From Oleidesulfovibrio sp964593925 (GTDB lineage: Bacteria; Desulfobacterota; Desulfovibrionia; Desulfovibrionales; Desulfovibrionaceae), in the NCBI GenBank assembly GCA_964593925.1, contig CAZQKM010000006.1, forward strand, positions 1 to 64,000: a DNA stretch of 64,000 nt, written 5' to 3'. The notes under the pieces are model-generated. The model was not told where the DNA came from. It was given only the letters and a program-made list of their open reading frames with translations, and made no database searches. The number at the start of each line of letters is the position of its first letter. Positions within the stretch are counted from its first letter, which is position 1. Below, in pieces: positions 7,318 to 16,630 of this stretch. Position numbers and translations under genes: made by a program.

Positions 7318-8547
7318 ATGAGCAAATTACTGATTGTCATGGTGGGACTCCCCGCAAGAGGCAAGTCCACCGTGGCCTCCAAACTGCGTGAGGGCTTAGA
7401 AAGCGAAGGGTTACGGGTAGAAATCTTTAATAACGGAGTACTGCGCCGCGAAATGTTGGGGCAGGACTCGTCTGTTCCGTCCTTTTATGATCCTGCCAAT
7501 GAGGAAGGCAGAACACGGCGTGAAGAACTGGCCCGTATCAACTTGAAACGTGCCTGCGCATTTTTGCAGACGGACGGCCATGTGGCTGTACTTGATGCCA
7601 CCAACGCGAGCCGCTCGCGACGCGCTATGATAGAAAAATTCGCCTGTGATGCTCCCACGTTGTATGTTGAATGCTGTAATGACGACCCGGAGCTACTGGC
7701 TGCCTCTGTGCAGCGCAAAACGCGGTTGCCAGAATTTGCAGGGCTTACACAACAGGAGGCCGTTTCCGGATTTACCCGCAGAATTGAATACTACCAGCAT
7801 ATTTATGCCCCCTTGGACGAAGCAGCCTGTCTTGTACGCGTGGACACACTGCATAATCATATTATTGAAGAGCGGCTGAACCACAAAGTACCCTATTATG
7901 TCCGCATACGCGATATTCTAGTCTCAGACTGGGTGCGCAACCTGTACCTCGTCCGCCATGGTGAGACCGTATATAATGTAGAAGGACGTATCGGCGGTGA
8001 TGCCCCTTTGACGAAGAAAGGCCACGCCCAAGCCAACGCCTTGGGCAGACACTTTAGTACCATGGTCATCCCGTATTTATTCACAAGTACCCGGCAGCGT
8101 TCGGCACAGACCGCGATGCCGGTGCTGGCCGAGCAGGAACGGCAGGGCTTTGTTCCCACTTGCATGGCCTTGGCAGAGTTTGACGAAATTAACGCCGGCA
8201 TTTGCGAGGGCATGCAGTATGATGAAATACGTGAACGCATGTCTGAGATCTTTGCCGCCCGTGCGCGGGACAAATACAATTATGTGTACCCCAAAGGCGA
8301 AGGTTATGCTTCGCTTAAAAGCCGTGTGGACAGAGGCTTGAAAAAAGCCCTCTTTCTTTCGGGTAATGCCCCCGCCATCATGATTGTAGGGCACCAAGCC
8401 ATCAACAGAATGATTCTATCACACTTTCTATTTCGCCGGACAGAAGATGTCCCCTATATTTACATTCCCCAAGATCAATACTTTCATATTGTGTCCACTC
8501 AGAAAAAAAAGTTGTTTGAACTGGTGCGTGTTACGGGCGGCTCTTGA
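7318..8547 (+). CDS. PFK-2/FBPase-2-like bifunctional kinase/phosphatase
   Basis: The 409-residue protein has the two-domain order of eukaryotic PFKFB. An N-terminal P-loop kinase carries GLPARGKST (10-18), FNNGVLRRE (like FNVGEYRR) and DATNASRSRR (like DATNTTRERR). The C-terminal histidine phosphatase carries LVRHGET with His214 (phospho-acceptor), the FBPase-2 signature GRIGGD, STRQRSAQTA, YPKGEGYASL, and GHQAINR with His359. In animals the domains make and degrade fructose 2,6-bisphosphate. These motifs are specific enough to favour that family over generic nucleotide kinases. Whether this one makes fructose 2,6-bisphosphate is untested. AGGAGG precedes the ATG, and it probably shares a transcript with malQ. 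Confidence 0.85.
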   Translation: MSKLLIVMVGLPARGKSTVASKLREGLESEGLRVEIFNNGVLRREMLGQDSSVPSFYDPANEEGRTRREELARINLKRACAFLQTDGHVAVLDATNASRSRRAMIEKFACDAPTLYVECCNDDPELLAASVQRKTRLPEFAGLTQQEAVSGFTRRIEYYQHIYAPLDEAACLVRVDTLHNHIIEERLNHKVPYYVRIRDILVSDWVRNLYLVRHGETVYNVEGRIGGDAPLTKKGHAQANALGRHFSTMVIPYLFTSTRQRSAQTAMPVLAEQERQGFVPTCMALAEFDEINAGICEGMQYDEIRERMSEIFAARARDKYNYVYPKGEGYASLKSRVDRGLKKALFLSGNAPAIMIVGHQAINRMILSHFLFRRTEDVPYIYIPQDQYFHIVSTQKKKLFELVRVTGGS

Positions 8548-8912
8548 TCTTCTACCTTGAAAAAACGCTTAAGCCCCGCTGGCCTTGATGCATGAATCCT
8601 TCCGCACAGCGAATCATAGTTGTCTGGGGGCATGATAACAATCCAGGCATATAAAAAAACTAGCAATCAGAGCCTCATCAGCGTATCCCCATACTCCGCT
8701 CTCTTCCTGAATATGCGTAGCCTGCAAAAGCCCGACCCTGTCATTGGTCTCCTACGGTGACGACACGTAGACAAGCAAGAAAAAAGACAGGGCAGCCCCA
8801 GAGGTATAAAATTAACCCTAGACACAACGGCTCGTGATGTTAATACTAAAACTTTCTGTGGCTATTATTGGAACCATCGCTTCGCAAACATCTGCCTATC
8901 ACAAGGAGCGTT
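8548..8912. other. Gap between the PFKFB-like gene and sstT
   Basis: No supported gene is seen. The open frame running into sstT from 8868 lacks a ribosome site. No clear terminator was found. Confidence 0.4.
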
Positions 8913-10130
8913 ATGCAAGATAACAGTATTTTGAACCGTTTTGCTCGTGGAAATCTGGTACTACAGATCATAATCGGTATCTCCTTGGGCATCCTTGTCG
9001 CTGTCATATTTCCAGAAACCGCAAAAAGCACAAAGTTGCTGGGGGACCTCTTTGTCAAAGCATTGCAAGCCATTGCTCCGATTTTGGTTTTTATCCTGGT
9101 TGCGGCATCCATCGCCAACCAACAAAAAAACCAGCAGATGCACATGCGCCCCATCGTAACGCTATATCTCATCGGTACATTTGCCGCAGCGCTGATCGCC
9201 GTTACCCTCAGCTTCTTGTTCCCTACAACACTGACGTTTCCCAAAAGCCCGGAAGCAGCCTCTCCGCCCCAAGGCATTGCAGAGGTCTTGCACACTCTCC
9301 TGTTCAGGTTGGTAGATAATCCGGTTAATGCATTGCTGTCGGCAAACTACATCGGCATCTTGGCTTGGGCTGTTGGCCTTGGCCTGGCATTGCATCATGC
9401 ATCCGCCGCAACCAAGGCTCTCTTTGACGATCTGAGCCATGGTATTTCCCAAATCGTCCGCTTCATCATCCGCCTTGCACCATTCGGTGTTTTCGGCTTG
9501 GTTGCTCCAACACTTGCAACAACAGGCTTCAGTGCCCTTGCAGGCTATGCACAGCTTCTTATCGTGTTGCTAGCAGCCATGGCTATTATCGCGTTCATCA
9601 TAAACCCACTTATTGTCTATGTCACAACGCGTAGCAATCCTTATCCCTTGGTGTTTCAATGCTTACGTGAAAGTGGCGTGACCGCCTTCTTCACTCGCTC
9701 GAGCGCGGCAAATATTCCGGTAAACCTGGCGCTCTGTGAAAAGCTGAACCTTGATAAAAATACCTACTCGGTTTCAATTCCCCTGGGGGCCACCATCAAT
9801 ATGGCTGGCGCTGCGACCACAATTACGGTGCTCACGCTGGCCGCTGTTCACTCCATCGGAATCCAGGTTGATCTGCTCACAGCATTGTTGCTCAGTATTG
9901 TTGCTGCAATTTCGGCATGCGGGGCGTCCGGCGTTGCCGGTGGCTCACTGCTGCTTATCCCGCTGGCCTGTGGCCTGTTTGGCATTTCAAATGACGTCGC
10001 AATGCGGGTCGTTGGGGTGGGTTTCATCATTGGTGTGGTCCAAGACTCGGCAGAAACTGCACTAAACAGCTCAACAGATGTTATCTTCACCGCCGCAGTT
10101 TGCCGAGCCGCGCATAGACAAACACGTTAA
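8913..10130 (+). CDS. sstT: Serine/threonine:sodium symporter
   Basis: This 405-residue inner-membrane protein of the dicarboxylate/amino acid:cation symporter family (DAACS) resembles E. coli SstT, which imports serine and threonine with Na+. The N-terminus NRFARGNLVLQIIIGISLGI is typical. Family motifs include TRSSAANIPVNLALCEKLN, the IPLGATINMAGAATTITV unwound segment, and the re-entrant loop SACGASGVAGGSLLLIPLACGLFG. The ending VQDSAETALNSSTDV holds the conserved substrate-binding Asp and Asn. ATG 8913 was chosen because AAGGAG (8902-8907) lies just before it. Confidence 0.92.
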   Translation: MQDNSILNRFARGNLVLQIIIGISLGILVAVIFPETAKSTKLLGDLFVKALQAIAPILVFILVAASIANQQKNQQMHMRPIVTLYLIGTFAAALIAVTLSFLFPTTLTFPKSPEAASPPQGIAEVLHTLLFRLVDNPVNALLSANYIGILAWAVGLGLALHHASAATKALFDDLSHGISQIVRFIIRLAPFGVFGLVAPTLATTGFSALAGYAQLLIVLLAAMAIIAFIINPLIVYVTTRSNPYPLVFQCLRESGVTAFFTRSSAANIPVNLALCEKLNLDKNTYSVSIPLGATINMAGAATTITVLTLAAVHSIGIQVDLLTALLLSIVAAISACGASGVAGGSLLLIPLACGLFGISNDVAMRVVGVGFIIGVVQDSAETALNSSTDVIFTAAVCRAAHRQTR

Positions 10131-10156
10131 TCCCTGCAAAACGCCTTTTTGTTACC

Positions 10157-10201
10157 TATATAGGCCGCTTCCCCATATATTTTAAGGAAGTGGCCTATAT
10201 G
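10157..10201. repeat. Long inverted repeat after sstT
   Basis: A 16-nt arm (10157-10172, TATATAGGCCGCTTCC) pairs with 10186-10201 with one G-U pair. No T run follows on either strand, so it is either an atypical terminator of sstT or an RNA-stabilising hairpin. Confidence 0.6.
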
Positions 10202-10858
10202 CGCTGCTTCCCACATGCCAAAGCCTATGTCACCAGTCTTGTGCCTGTCTGCTTATACGCCCCCTCTGTCCCATTAGCCCGGCATAGCACGACAAAATGT
10301 GCATAAGGTATGGCAAAACGTATACACAACATACCATGCGCCTGGGAACGATCAAAATTTCTTCTTAAAAAAAAGCCACAAAGCCAACATTTGGCATCCC
10401 CGGATGAAAACGCTCCTCCCCAGACGCTTTGCTGTCATGCACGTGGGACACTCTTCTCAGCAGTATACCTCAAAAAACAAAAAACCCCCTACCAGTTCTG
10501 GAGGAGCCAGGGCTTTACTATCTGCCAAGCACATACCTTATCTCACACCCTTTTCGTCATCCATCAATCACATTTTTGCTGTGTCATGGCTTGTCTGAAC
10601 AATGGCCAACCAAGTATGTACAATGTGGTTTTATCATCGCAATTCACTGGGACAACAAAACTTTTTTACACCAATGAGCCTTGTTCAAAAGCATGGGCAA
10701 ACGGCACGGTCTTCAGGGAGACGCGGGTACAGCCTCTTCTGGTTACCCCACTCTGCAATCCCCAAAGCAAGCAGTATGCCTTTGGGATAGGCGCCTCTGC
10801 CACGACAGCTCAGCTCGACAGTTGGCTCCTCGTCCAGAGGACACAAAGGCTATATTTT
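10202..10858. other. Long gap with no supported gene
   Basis: Open frames here run antisense into hldD and lack ribosome sites. No RNA gene or repeat was recognised. The stretch could be a decayed gene, but I could not match it to any family. Confidence 0.4.
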
Positions 10859-11842
10859 TTACTCTTCGAAACCCAAAAACGAATCCTGCGTAGCAAGATA
10901 GCGCTGCACATAGTCTACCACACCGTCTTCCAACGAACGAAACTGCACAGGGCAGCCAGCCTGGCACAGGCGCTGTGTGGGGGCTTGTGTATAGTACTGA
11001 TATTTACCGCGCAAATGTTCGGGCATCTCAATATATTCAATCTGTTCCTGCATATCCATGGCACGGAATACTGCTCGGGCAAGATCGTTCCATGTACGCG
11101 CGGTTCCCGTACCAATATTGAACAATCCATTGACTGCAGGATTTTCCAGCAACCACCACATCACATCAACACAATCTTTAACATATACAAAATCGCGCTG
11201 CTGTCCGCCATGGGGGTACTTTGGATTATACGACTTGAATAAGCGCATCACGCCTTCTTGCCTGATCTGCGTAAACGCTTTGCACACCACAGAACGCATA
11301 TCAGCCTTGTGGTATTCATTAGGACCATACACGTTGAAAAACTTCAGACTGGCAATATGGTCCAGCTTACCTTCAGCATGAGCCCGCATGTCAAAAAGCT
11401 GTTTAGAATACCCATACATATTCAGGGGTTTGATCTTGTGCATGGTTTCCAAGGAATCATCAAAACCAAACGCTCCGTCACCATAGGTTGCGGCCGAACT
11501 CGCATTAATAAAACGAGCTCCGTGTTCCAGAGCAAAATCGCACAGCCTACGGGTATACTGATAGTTGTTTGCCATCAAAAAGTCTGCATCACGCTCTGTG
11601 GTCGAAGAACACGCTCCCATATGAATAATGCCTTGTATGTTCCACGGCACACGCTCCTCAAGAATCCGCTTTAAAAATGCATCACGGTGCATATAATCTG
11701 TGTAGCGCAGGTTGACGAGGTTTTTCCATTTTTCAGAAACGCCAAGGTTGTCCACCACCAAGATGGTGTCTATACCCATGCGGTTAAGCTTCCAGACCAT
11801 GGCACTACCAATGAACCCTGCGCCACCCGTGACTACATACAT
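10859..11842 (-). CDS. hldD: ADP-L-glycero-D-manno-heptose 6-epimerase
   Basis: This 327-residue short-chain dehydrogenase/reductase-fold enzyme makes ADP-L-glycero-beta-D-manno-heptose for the lipopolysaccharide inner core. The N-terminal NADP site VTGGAGFIGS is at residues 4-13. The catalytic triad region is INASSAATYGDG (Ser116) and Tyr143-x3-Lys147 (MYGYSK). HldD-specific stretches include FFNVYGPNEYHKADMRSV and YPHGGQQRDFVYVKD. ATG 11842 follows GAGGAG on the minus strand; the longer frame upstream lacks a ribosome site. Other heptose pathway genes are not adjacent. Confidence 0.95.
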   Translation of the reverse strand: MYVVTGGAGFIGSAMVWKLNRMGIDTILVVDNLGVSEKWKNLVNLRYTDYMHRDAFLKRILEERVPWNIQGIIHMGACSSTTERDADFLMANNYQYTRRLCDFALEHGARFINASSAATYGDGAFGFDDSLETMHKIKPLNMYGYSKQLFDMRAHAEGKLDHIASLKFFNVYGPNEYHKADMRSVVCKAFTQIRQEGVMRLFKSYNPKYPHGGQQRDFVYVKDCVDVMWWLLENPAVNGLFNIGTGTARTWNDLARAVFRAMDMQEQIEYIEMPEHLRGKYQYYTQAPTQRLCQAGCPVQFRSLEDGVVDYVQRYLATQDSFLGFEE

Positions 11843-11981
11843 ATGCTTCTCCTCAAAACTCGGCCATGCTCCCGCAAAACGCCGCAGCAAAATTTGTACT
11901 ATGCACCCATATTTACAACAAAAATATAGCCTGCGAAATATCTAACCCCTACCCATTTACCCAAAAGCAGCTTACTTTTCC

Positions 11982-12653
11982 TCAATAGGTACTGTCCAAC
12001 AGAACAAGACACAAGGCATTGTTTTCACGCAGAATACGCACTCCATACATGGATCCAAGGGTTTCAAACATGGGCCTCCCGAACAAAAAAAGCATCTGCT
12101 CATCAGGCACTACCACCCGTTCACGTGCTGCCTGGCGGAATGCAAAATCAAGGCGCACCGCATCAAGCAATTTTTCGCCTGCGGCCACATCTTTGTGTAA
12201 GACAGTATCTACCTGTGGCAATGTAGCATATGAACATGCGTACTCATGTGCACATACCAGGGCAGCCAAATCTGGCATCTCCTGCAAAATATCCAAGCGA
12301 GTCAGACGCTTTTTATCGTACATGGCAACCAGTGCTGACGTATCCTCACATGACAGCGCGCTACACTCTGCAGGGCGATGCCCATAAATATCACATCCCT
12401 TCTCATCCGGGGAATCACTGAAAAACAAGCATGCCCATGACCGAGGCGAACTTCCCCGCAGCTTTACTACCTCGCGCTCCAACGGAATGGTTTCACCACG
12501 CGCCTCATCATGAACAAGCTCACCCTGCCGCAACGTGCACATATGGGCATACGTTATGACTCCTTCATGAATGAGGGGCATATCCTGATCATGCAGAGCC
12601 GGCCCCCCCTTACGACAACACATCCCACAACGGCGACACACTGATCCAACCAT
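11982..12653 (-). CDS. YkgJ-type cysteine cluster protein
   Basis: The 223-residue protein begins with the family signature CRRCGMCCRKGGPALHDQD and has further cysteines in CLFFSDSPDEKGCDIYGHRP and ECSALSCED. In the UPF0153/YkgJ family these are thought to bind zinc or an iron-sulfur cluster; the cellular role is unknown. The C-terminal half (about 120-223) is not recognised. ATG 12653 was preferred over the upstream frame because GGAG lies 8 nt before it. It is transcribed toward hldD and divergently from rmlA. Confidence 0.8.
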   Translation of the reverse strand: MVGSVCRRCGMCCRKGGPALHDQDMPLIHEGVITYAHMCTLRQGELVHDEARGETIPLEREVVKLRGSSPRSWACLFFSDSPDEKGCDIYGHRPAECSALSCEDTSALVAMYDKKRLTRLDILQEMPDLAALVCAHEYACSYATLPQVDTVLHKDVAAGEKLLDAVRLDFAFRQAARERVVVPDEQMLFLFGRPMFETLGSMYGVRILRENNALCLVLLDSTY

Positions 12654-12772
12654 GCCCAACACTCCTAAACTCCTATGGCACACCATCTACATACCAAAAA
12701 AACGTTTCCCCCATCTATAAGCAGGCAAAAACATGCCCCGCCATTTTTTTCAATGCCCTCTCCCGAACAAAT

Positions 12773-12802
12773 TTGACAGTAGCGCATGCTTCACCCTATG
12801 CA
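12773..12802 (+). promoter_or_regulatory. Promoter of rmlA
   Basis: A perfect TTGACA (12773-12778) is followed after 18 nt by TATGCA. A second TATAAT (12876-12881) sits only 6 nt before the start codon and would give a leaderless message if used. The -35 context ACAAATTTGACAGT recurs upstream of the K+ channel gene. Confidence 0.5.
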
Positions 12803-12887
12803 TAGACTTTCGGCATGCAGAGTCCAAAATACAACATCCAGATCACACAGCAGATACCGCAAAAACACCTTGGAGTATAATTTACGT

Positions 12888-13769
12888 ATGGAACAGTGGA
12901 AAGGCATCATTCTGGCAGGCGGATCCGGCACTCGTCTCTATCCATTGACAATGAGTGTGAGCAAACAGCTCATGCCCATTTACGATAAACCCATGGTCTA
13001 CTACCCACTGGCTACCTTGCTGATGGCAGGCATACGCGACATCTGCATTATTTCCACTCCGGAGCACCTGCCTCTCTACCAGGCACTTTTAAAAGACGGC
13101 TCTCAATGGGGCTGCACCTTTACCTACGTTGTCCAGCATAAGCCCGAAGGGTTGGCACAAGCTTTTTTGTTAACTGCCCAGCACATCCAAGGCTGTAACA
13201 CCTGCCTCATACTGGGAGACAACATCTTTTATGGCCAGGGCATGTTCCAGCTTACCCAAATGGCCATGGCACGCACAAGCGGGGCAACAGTATTCGGCTA
13301 TCGGGTACGCGACCCACAACGTTATGGCGTGGTAGAGTTTGATGCGCAGCAACGCGTGCTCAGCATTGAAGAAAAACCCGCACAGCCCAAATCCAACCAT
13401 GCGGTTACCGGCCTATATTTTTACGATGCAGACATCGTGGACATTGCCGGCAGCATTACCCCTTCTTCCCGAGGGGAGCTGGAAATCACAGACGTTAATA
13501 ATACATACTTGCAACGTGGAGACCTGCATGTAGAGTTGATGGGGCGTGGTATTGCCTGGCTTGATACCGGCACACACGACTCATTGCTGGAAGCGGGCGC
13601 CTTTGTCCACTCCATAGAAAAGCGCCAAGGCCTGAAAATTGCCTGTCTTGAAGAAATTGCATGGCGCAAAGGGTACATATCTGCGGATGATGTACGCAAG
13701 GCTGCGCATACCATCGCAAAGACAGGTTATGGGCAATACCTATATGAACTTGTGGAGACAGAGGGCTAA
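12888..13769 (+). CDS. rmlA: Glucose-1-phosphate thymidylyltransferase
   Basis: This 293-residue nucleotidyltransferase condenses dTTP and glucose 1-phosphate to dTDP-glucose, the first step of dTDP-rhamnose and related sugars. Signature regions are LAGGSGTRLYP (9-19) with SKQLMPIYDKPMVYYPL, LGDNIFYGQG, VFGYRVRDPQRYGVVEFD, SIEEKP, TGLYFYDADIVD and the C-terminal AWLDTGTHDSLLEA. The usual rmlB, rmlC and rmlD partners are not adjacent. ATG 12888 begins the conserved MEQWKGIILAGG start; GGAG stands 12 nt upstream. Confidence 0.95.
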   Translation: MEQWKGIILAGGSGTRLYPLTMSVSKQLMPIYDKPMVYYPLATLLMAGIRDICIISTPEHLPLYQALLKDGSQWGCTFTYVVQHKPEGLAQAFLLTAQHIQGCNTCLILGDNIFYGQGMFQLTQMAMARTSGATVFGYRVRDPQRYGVVEFDAQQRVLSIEEKPAQPKSNHAVTGLYFYDADIVDIAGSITPSSRGELEITDVNNTYLQRGDLHVELMGRGIAWLDTGTHDSLLEAGAFVHSIEKRQGLKIACLEEIAWRKGYISADDVRKAAHTIAKTGYGQYLYELVETEG

Positions 13770-14241
13770 CCCTACAAGCACTACATGCGCCTGTCAGTGC
13801 CGGCATACAGCAGTACTGATAAATCGAAATACATGTGCGCCGGCGTTGTGGAAACACCCCCACAATATCTCAATATCACCAGGATATTGCTCTGTTCTAT
13901 GTGCGTCAAACGTATTCCACAAAATACCCTGTAAAAAAATGGCGCACTCAAAAAGCACAGCAGCAGGCAAAGTACTGATTTAGGCAGCTTCCGTCACTGT
14001 CTCCACCCCCTCGACATCCAGACTAGAGGACAGTGCCGGGATACCTTGCCGAAAACAGGCCATGGAGTAACCTCGGCTCTATGGCCACAGACAAAGTGTT
14101 TTTTCCGATTGCGAGCCTATACGCTTCACAATAAAGTAAAAAATTCCAGATCCCTTGGCCCGAAATCCGGGCTTCCCGCCATACAGGCATGCCTAAGGCC
14201 CTAGGCTGCCCTGCAATGATGGGCGCTGTTCATGGATAGCT
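13770..14241. other. Gap between convergent rmlA and icd
   Basis: No supported gene is seen. A small hairpin GCCCG / CGGGC near 14159-14173 lies downstream of icd on the minus strand, with an AATTTTTT tract about 13 nt farther on. It is a weak candidate terminator for icd. Confidence 0.4.
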
Positions 14242-15390
14242 TTATACTGCCTGGCCTAGCAAGTCGCCAAACGCCGCACAGCCCACAGTTGTCGCATCCT
14301 GCATCTGCTCGGCAAGGTCCACGGTTACTATGCGCTTGCCAATGGTGGCATCCATGGCGTCATGAATACGACGGGCAGCTTCGTGCCAGCCGATATGCTC
14401 AAGCAGCATGGCTCCGCACAATATGAGGCTGCCTGGATTGGCCTTGTCTTGCCCTGCAATGGTAGGCGCTGTACCATGGGTAGCCTCAAAAAAAGCCAAA
14501 GAGTCAGACATGTTCACGCCCGGGGCAAGCCCCAGCCCTCCTACCTGCGCTGCAAGCGCATCAGAAAGGTAGTCACCGTTCAAATTGCTGGTGGCTATGA
14601 CGCTGTACTGTTCAGGCCGGATAAGCGCCTCTTGGAACATGGCATCAGCAATACGATCTTTTACAATCAAGCGGCCTTGCGCCTCATGGGCGTGTTCTTC
14701 ACCCACAGCACTGTCAGCATATTCATCGCGCATGACCTCATAGCCCCACTGACGGAATCCTCCCTCGGTGAACTTCATGATATTGCCCTTGTGTACCAAT
14801 GTCACGCTACTACGCCCCTGCGCCACCGCAAAATTCATGGCCCGACGTATGAGGCGCTTGGAACCTTTTTCACTCATGGGCTTGATGCCCACAGCACAAG
14901 CGCTGTCTACAGCCGCACCCAGCTCATCCCGCAAAAACGCAATCAGTCGACGTGCTTCATCAGAACCAGCCTGATACTCAATACCCGCGTATACGTCCTC
15001 GGTATTTTCACGAAATACAACCATGTCTACCCGTTCAGGGTGCTTTACTGGCGACTCGATACCCGCAAAATATTTCACGGGGCGGATACAGGCATACAAA
15101 TCCAGGGTCTGCCGCAGCGTCACGTTCAGACTACGAAAGCCCTTGCCCACAGGCGTACCTAGCGGGCCCTTGATGGCCAATTCGGCACCCGCAAGTGCAT
15201 CCAAGGTCTCCTGGGGTAAATAGTTACCAGTCTGGGCATACGCTTTTTCACCGGCAAGCAGCTCCTGCCAAACAAGACAGCGGTCTCCGCCATAGGCAGA
15301 TTCCACGGCCTTATCTATTACAGGACGCGCGGCCTTCCACACTTCAGGCCCGATACCGTCACCTTCAATAAAATATATGATCTTTTGCAC
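14242..15390 (-). CDS. icd: NADP-type isocitrate dehydrogenase
   Basis: The 382-residue decarboxylating dehydrogenase oxidises isocitrate to 2-oxoglutarate, mainly to supply glutamate in an organism of this kind. Visible motifs are IEGDGIGPEVW, the substrate loop GFRSLNVTLRQTLDLYACIRP (Ser87, Asn89, Arg93, Arg103), FRENTEDVYAGIEY, LVHKGNIMKFTEG, IATSNLNGDYLSD and ATHGTAPTIAGQDKANP. It is shorter than E. coli Icd (416 residues). The start is GTG 15390 with GGAGTATAGGT before it. Confidence 0.95.
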   Translation of the reverse strand: MQKIIYFIEGDGIGPEVWKAARPVIDKAVESAYGGDRCLVWQELLAGEKAYAQTGNYLPQETLDALAGAELAIKGPLGTPVGKGFRSLNVTLRQTLDLYACIRPVKYFAGIESPVKHPERVDMVVFRENTEDVYAGIEYQAGSDEARRLIAFLRDELGAAVDSACAVGIKPMSEKGSKRLIRRAMNFAVAQGRSSVTLVHKGNIMKFTEGGFRQWGYEVMRDEYADSAVGEEHAHEAQGRLIVKDRIADAMFQEALIRPEQYSVIATSNLNGDYLSDALAAQVGGLGLAPGVNMSDSLAFFEATHGTAPTIAGQDKANPGSLILCGAMLLEHIGWHEAARRIHDAMDATIGKRIVTVDLAEQMQDATTVGCAAFGDLLGQAV

Positions 15391-15650
15391 ACCTATACTC
15401 CTTCTATCGCCAGAAAAACGCCAAGGGATTGTAGTACATTGAACCGACTATACAGGACAACCAGACTGTACCCATATTACCATTACGAATTTTTCAACGG
15501 ATAAGGGCTCATCGGCTAGAAGCCCCCTTATTTTGCCACGCAGCGCACGCCACTGTTAGGCTGTGTGGCGGACATATCAATTTTTGTACCCCTGCACCCT
15601 TTTCTGATCTTTTATGTTGCCAGGCACAAGGGCGACAAGCATCTGCTACC
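15391..15650. other. Non-coding upstream region of icd
   Basis: No supported gene or structured RNA is seen. It probably carries the icd promoter on the minus strand, but I could not pick one convincingly. Confidence 0.35.
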
Positions 15651-16230
15651 AAGCATGGCATCCAATGTCAGGGCAGGGCTGATGTTCCGACGGCTTCCAG
15701 CATGGAAAAGCCTTCTTAAAACAGGAGCATGACAAAAACAACTCTTGCCCTGCAAAGGGCCACAAGCAACTGCGGTACATCAGAGCACATGCCCGCAAAC
15801 CATACCTGGTGCTATATACCACGCTCGCAAGCCAGATATTCCAGCCTCTGACGTTCGCCGCTATCCCCAATGATTCACATCTGTGCGGGGGAACATGCTT
15901 GAGTACCGCAGCACAAAAAACGGCAAATGTTTAGCAAGAGCCAAGCGCGATACGAAAAAAATGTAGGACTGGGTCCAAGGGCAACACGACCTAATAATGC
16001 CAGTGGGGTCTGACATACTGTATCAGCAATGCCCTTCTCAATAACTTCAGAGCCGCTTGAGGGAATTGTGCCTTTCTTGCACCATACCGCTACAGCATGC
16101 GAAACAGACACATACTCCGCGGGCAAATACGAAAACAGCCGGTCATCCATCTTTTCTAAAAAGAATGCGTATTACGTAAACTGGTAAATACAGATATCCC
16201 CATGCCCACAGTAACGAAGCGCCCGTGATA
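15650..16230 (-). pseudogene. Decayed group-4 glycosyltransferase
   Basis: Minus-strand fragments in different frames resemble a GT4 glycosyltransferase. First comes RLFSYLPAEYVSVSHAVAVW with a following VIEKGI (like VSHAVA...VIxNGVD), then ALGPSPTFF. After a frame change and a stop comes GERQRLEYLACERGI, like the family's GDGPERxxLExLAxxLGL motif. Stops and frameshifts interrupt it, no full frame exists, and neighbouring bases on both sides are non-coding. The boundaries are approximate, and the match rests on remembered family signatures, so it is tentative. Confidence 0.4.
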
Positions 16231-16630
16231 GTCCGCCCCCGGGAGAATGATATGGAGAATACCCGGCCTGGCCTCAGGTAACTTTTGACACACAGAACGG
16301 ATGTCCCCAAGTTATACCGGCCCCGCAGCGGGTATCCTTGCCAAAATCAGAACCATATATGCCAGTCGCACGGAAGCTGACCTCCCCCCCTGCCACTGGT
16401 ATTGATCACATATATTTGGCAACTCCGGGCGACGAGAAAAGATAGAGAGCGTAACAGCCACAGATCAATCCCCCTCCTCAGTTTGCCTGCGGGATACCCC
16501 GTTTTCATATGCCCCACCGGCATACCGTCATGAAAACAGACATACCACAGCGGGCCCGGTCACCTCGAAGACGCCGATTCACAGCATGCGTCCCAGCAAT
16601 CGATGAGCCAAGCATATGGACATTCCACAC
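16231..16630. other. Non-coding gap before the M48 peptidase gene
   Basis: No supported gene is seen; it may include the remaining 5' end of the decayed glycosyltransferase. Confidence 0.3.

Noticed and set aside
10310..11242. A 310-codon plus-strand open frame
   Set aside because: It has no ribosome site and runs antisense through the well-supported hldD gene; it is a shadow.
14362..15162. A 266-codon plus-strand open frame opposite icd
   Set aside because: Antisense shadow of a gene with clear family motifs.
15875..16150. A 91-codon minus-strand frame as an intact gene
   Set aside because: The similarity to glycosyltransferases continues past its stop in another frame, so it is better seen as part of a pseudogene.
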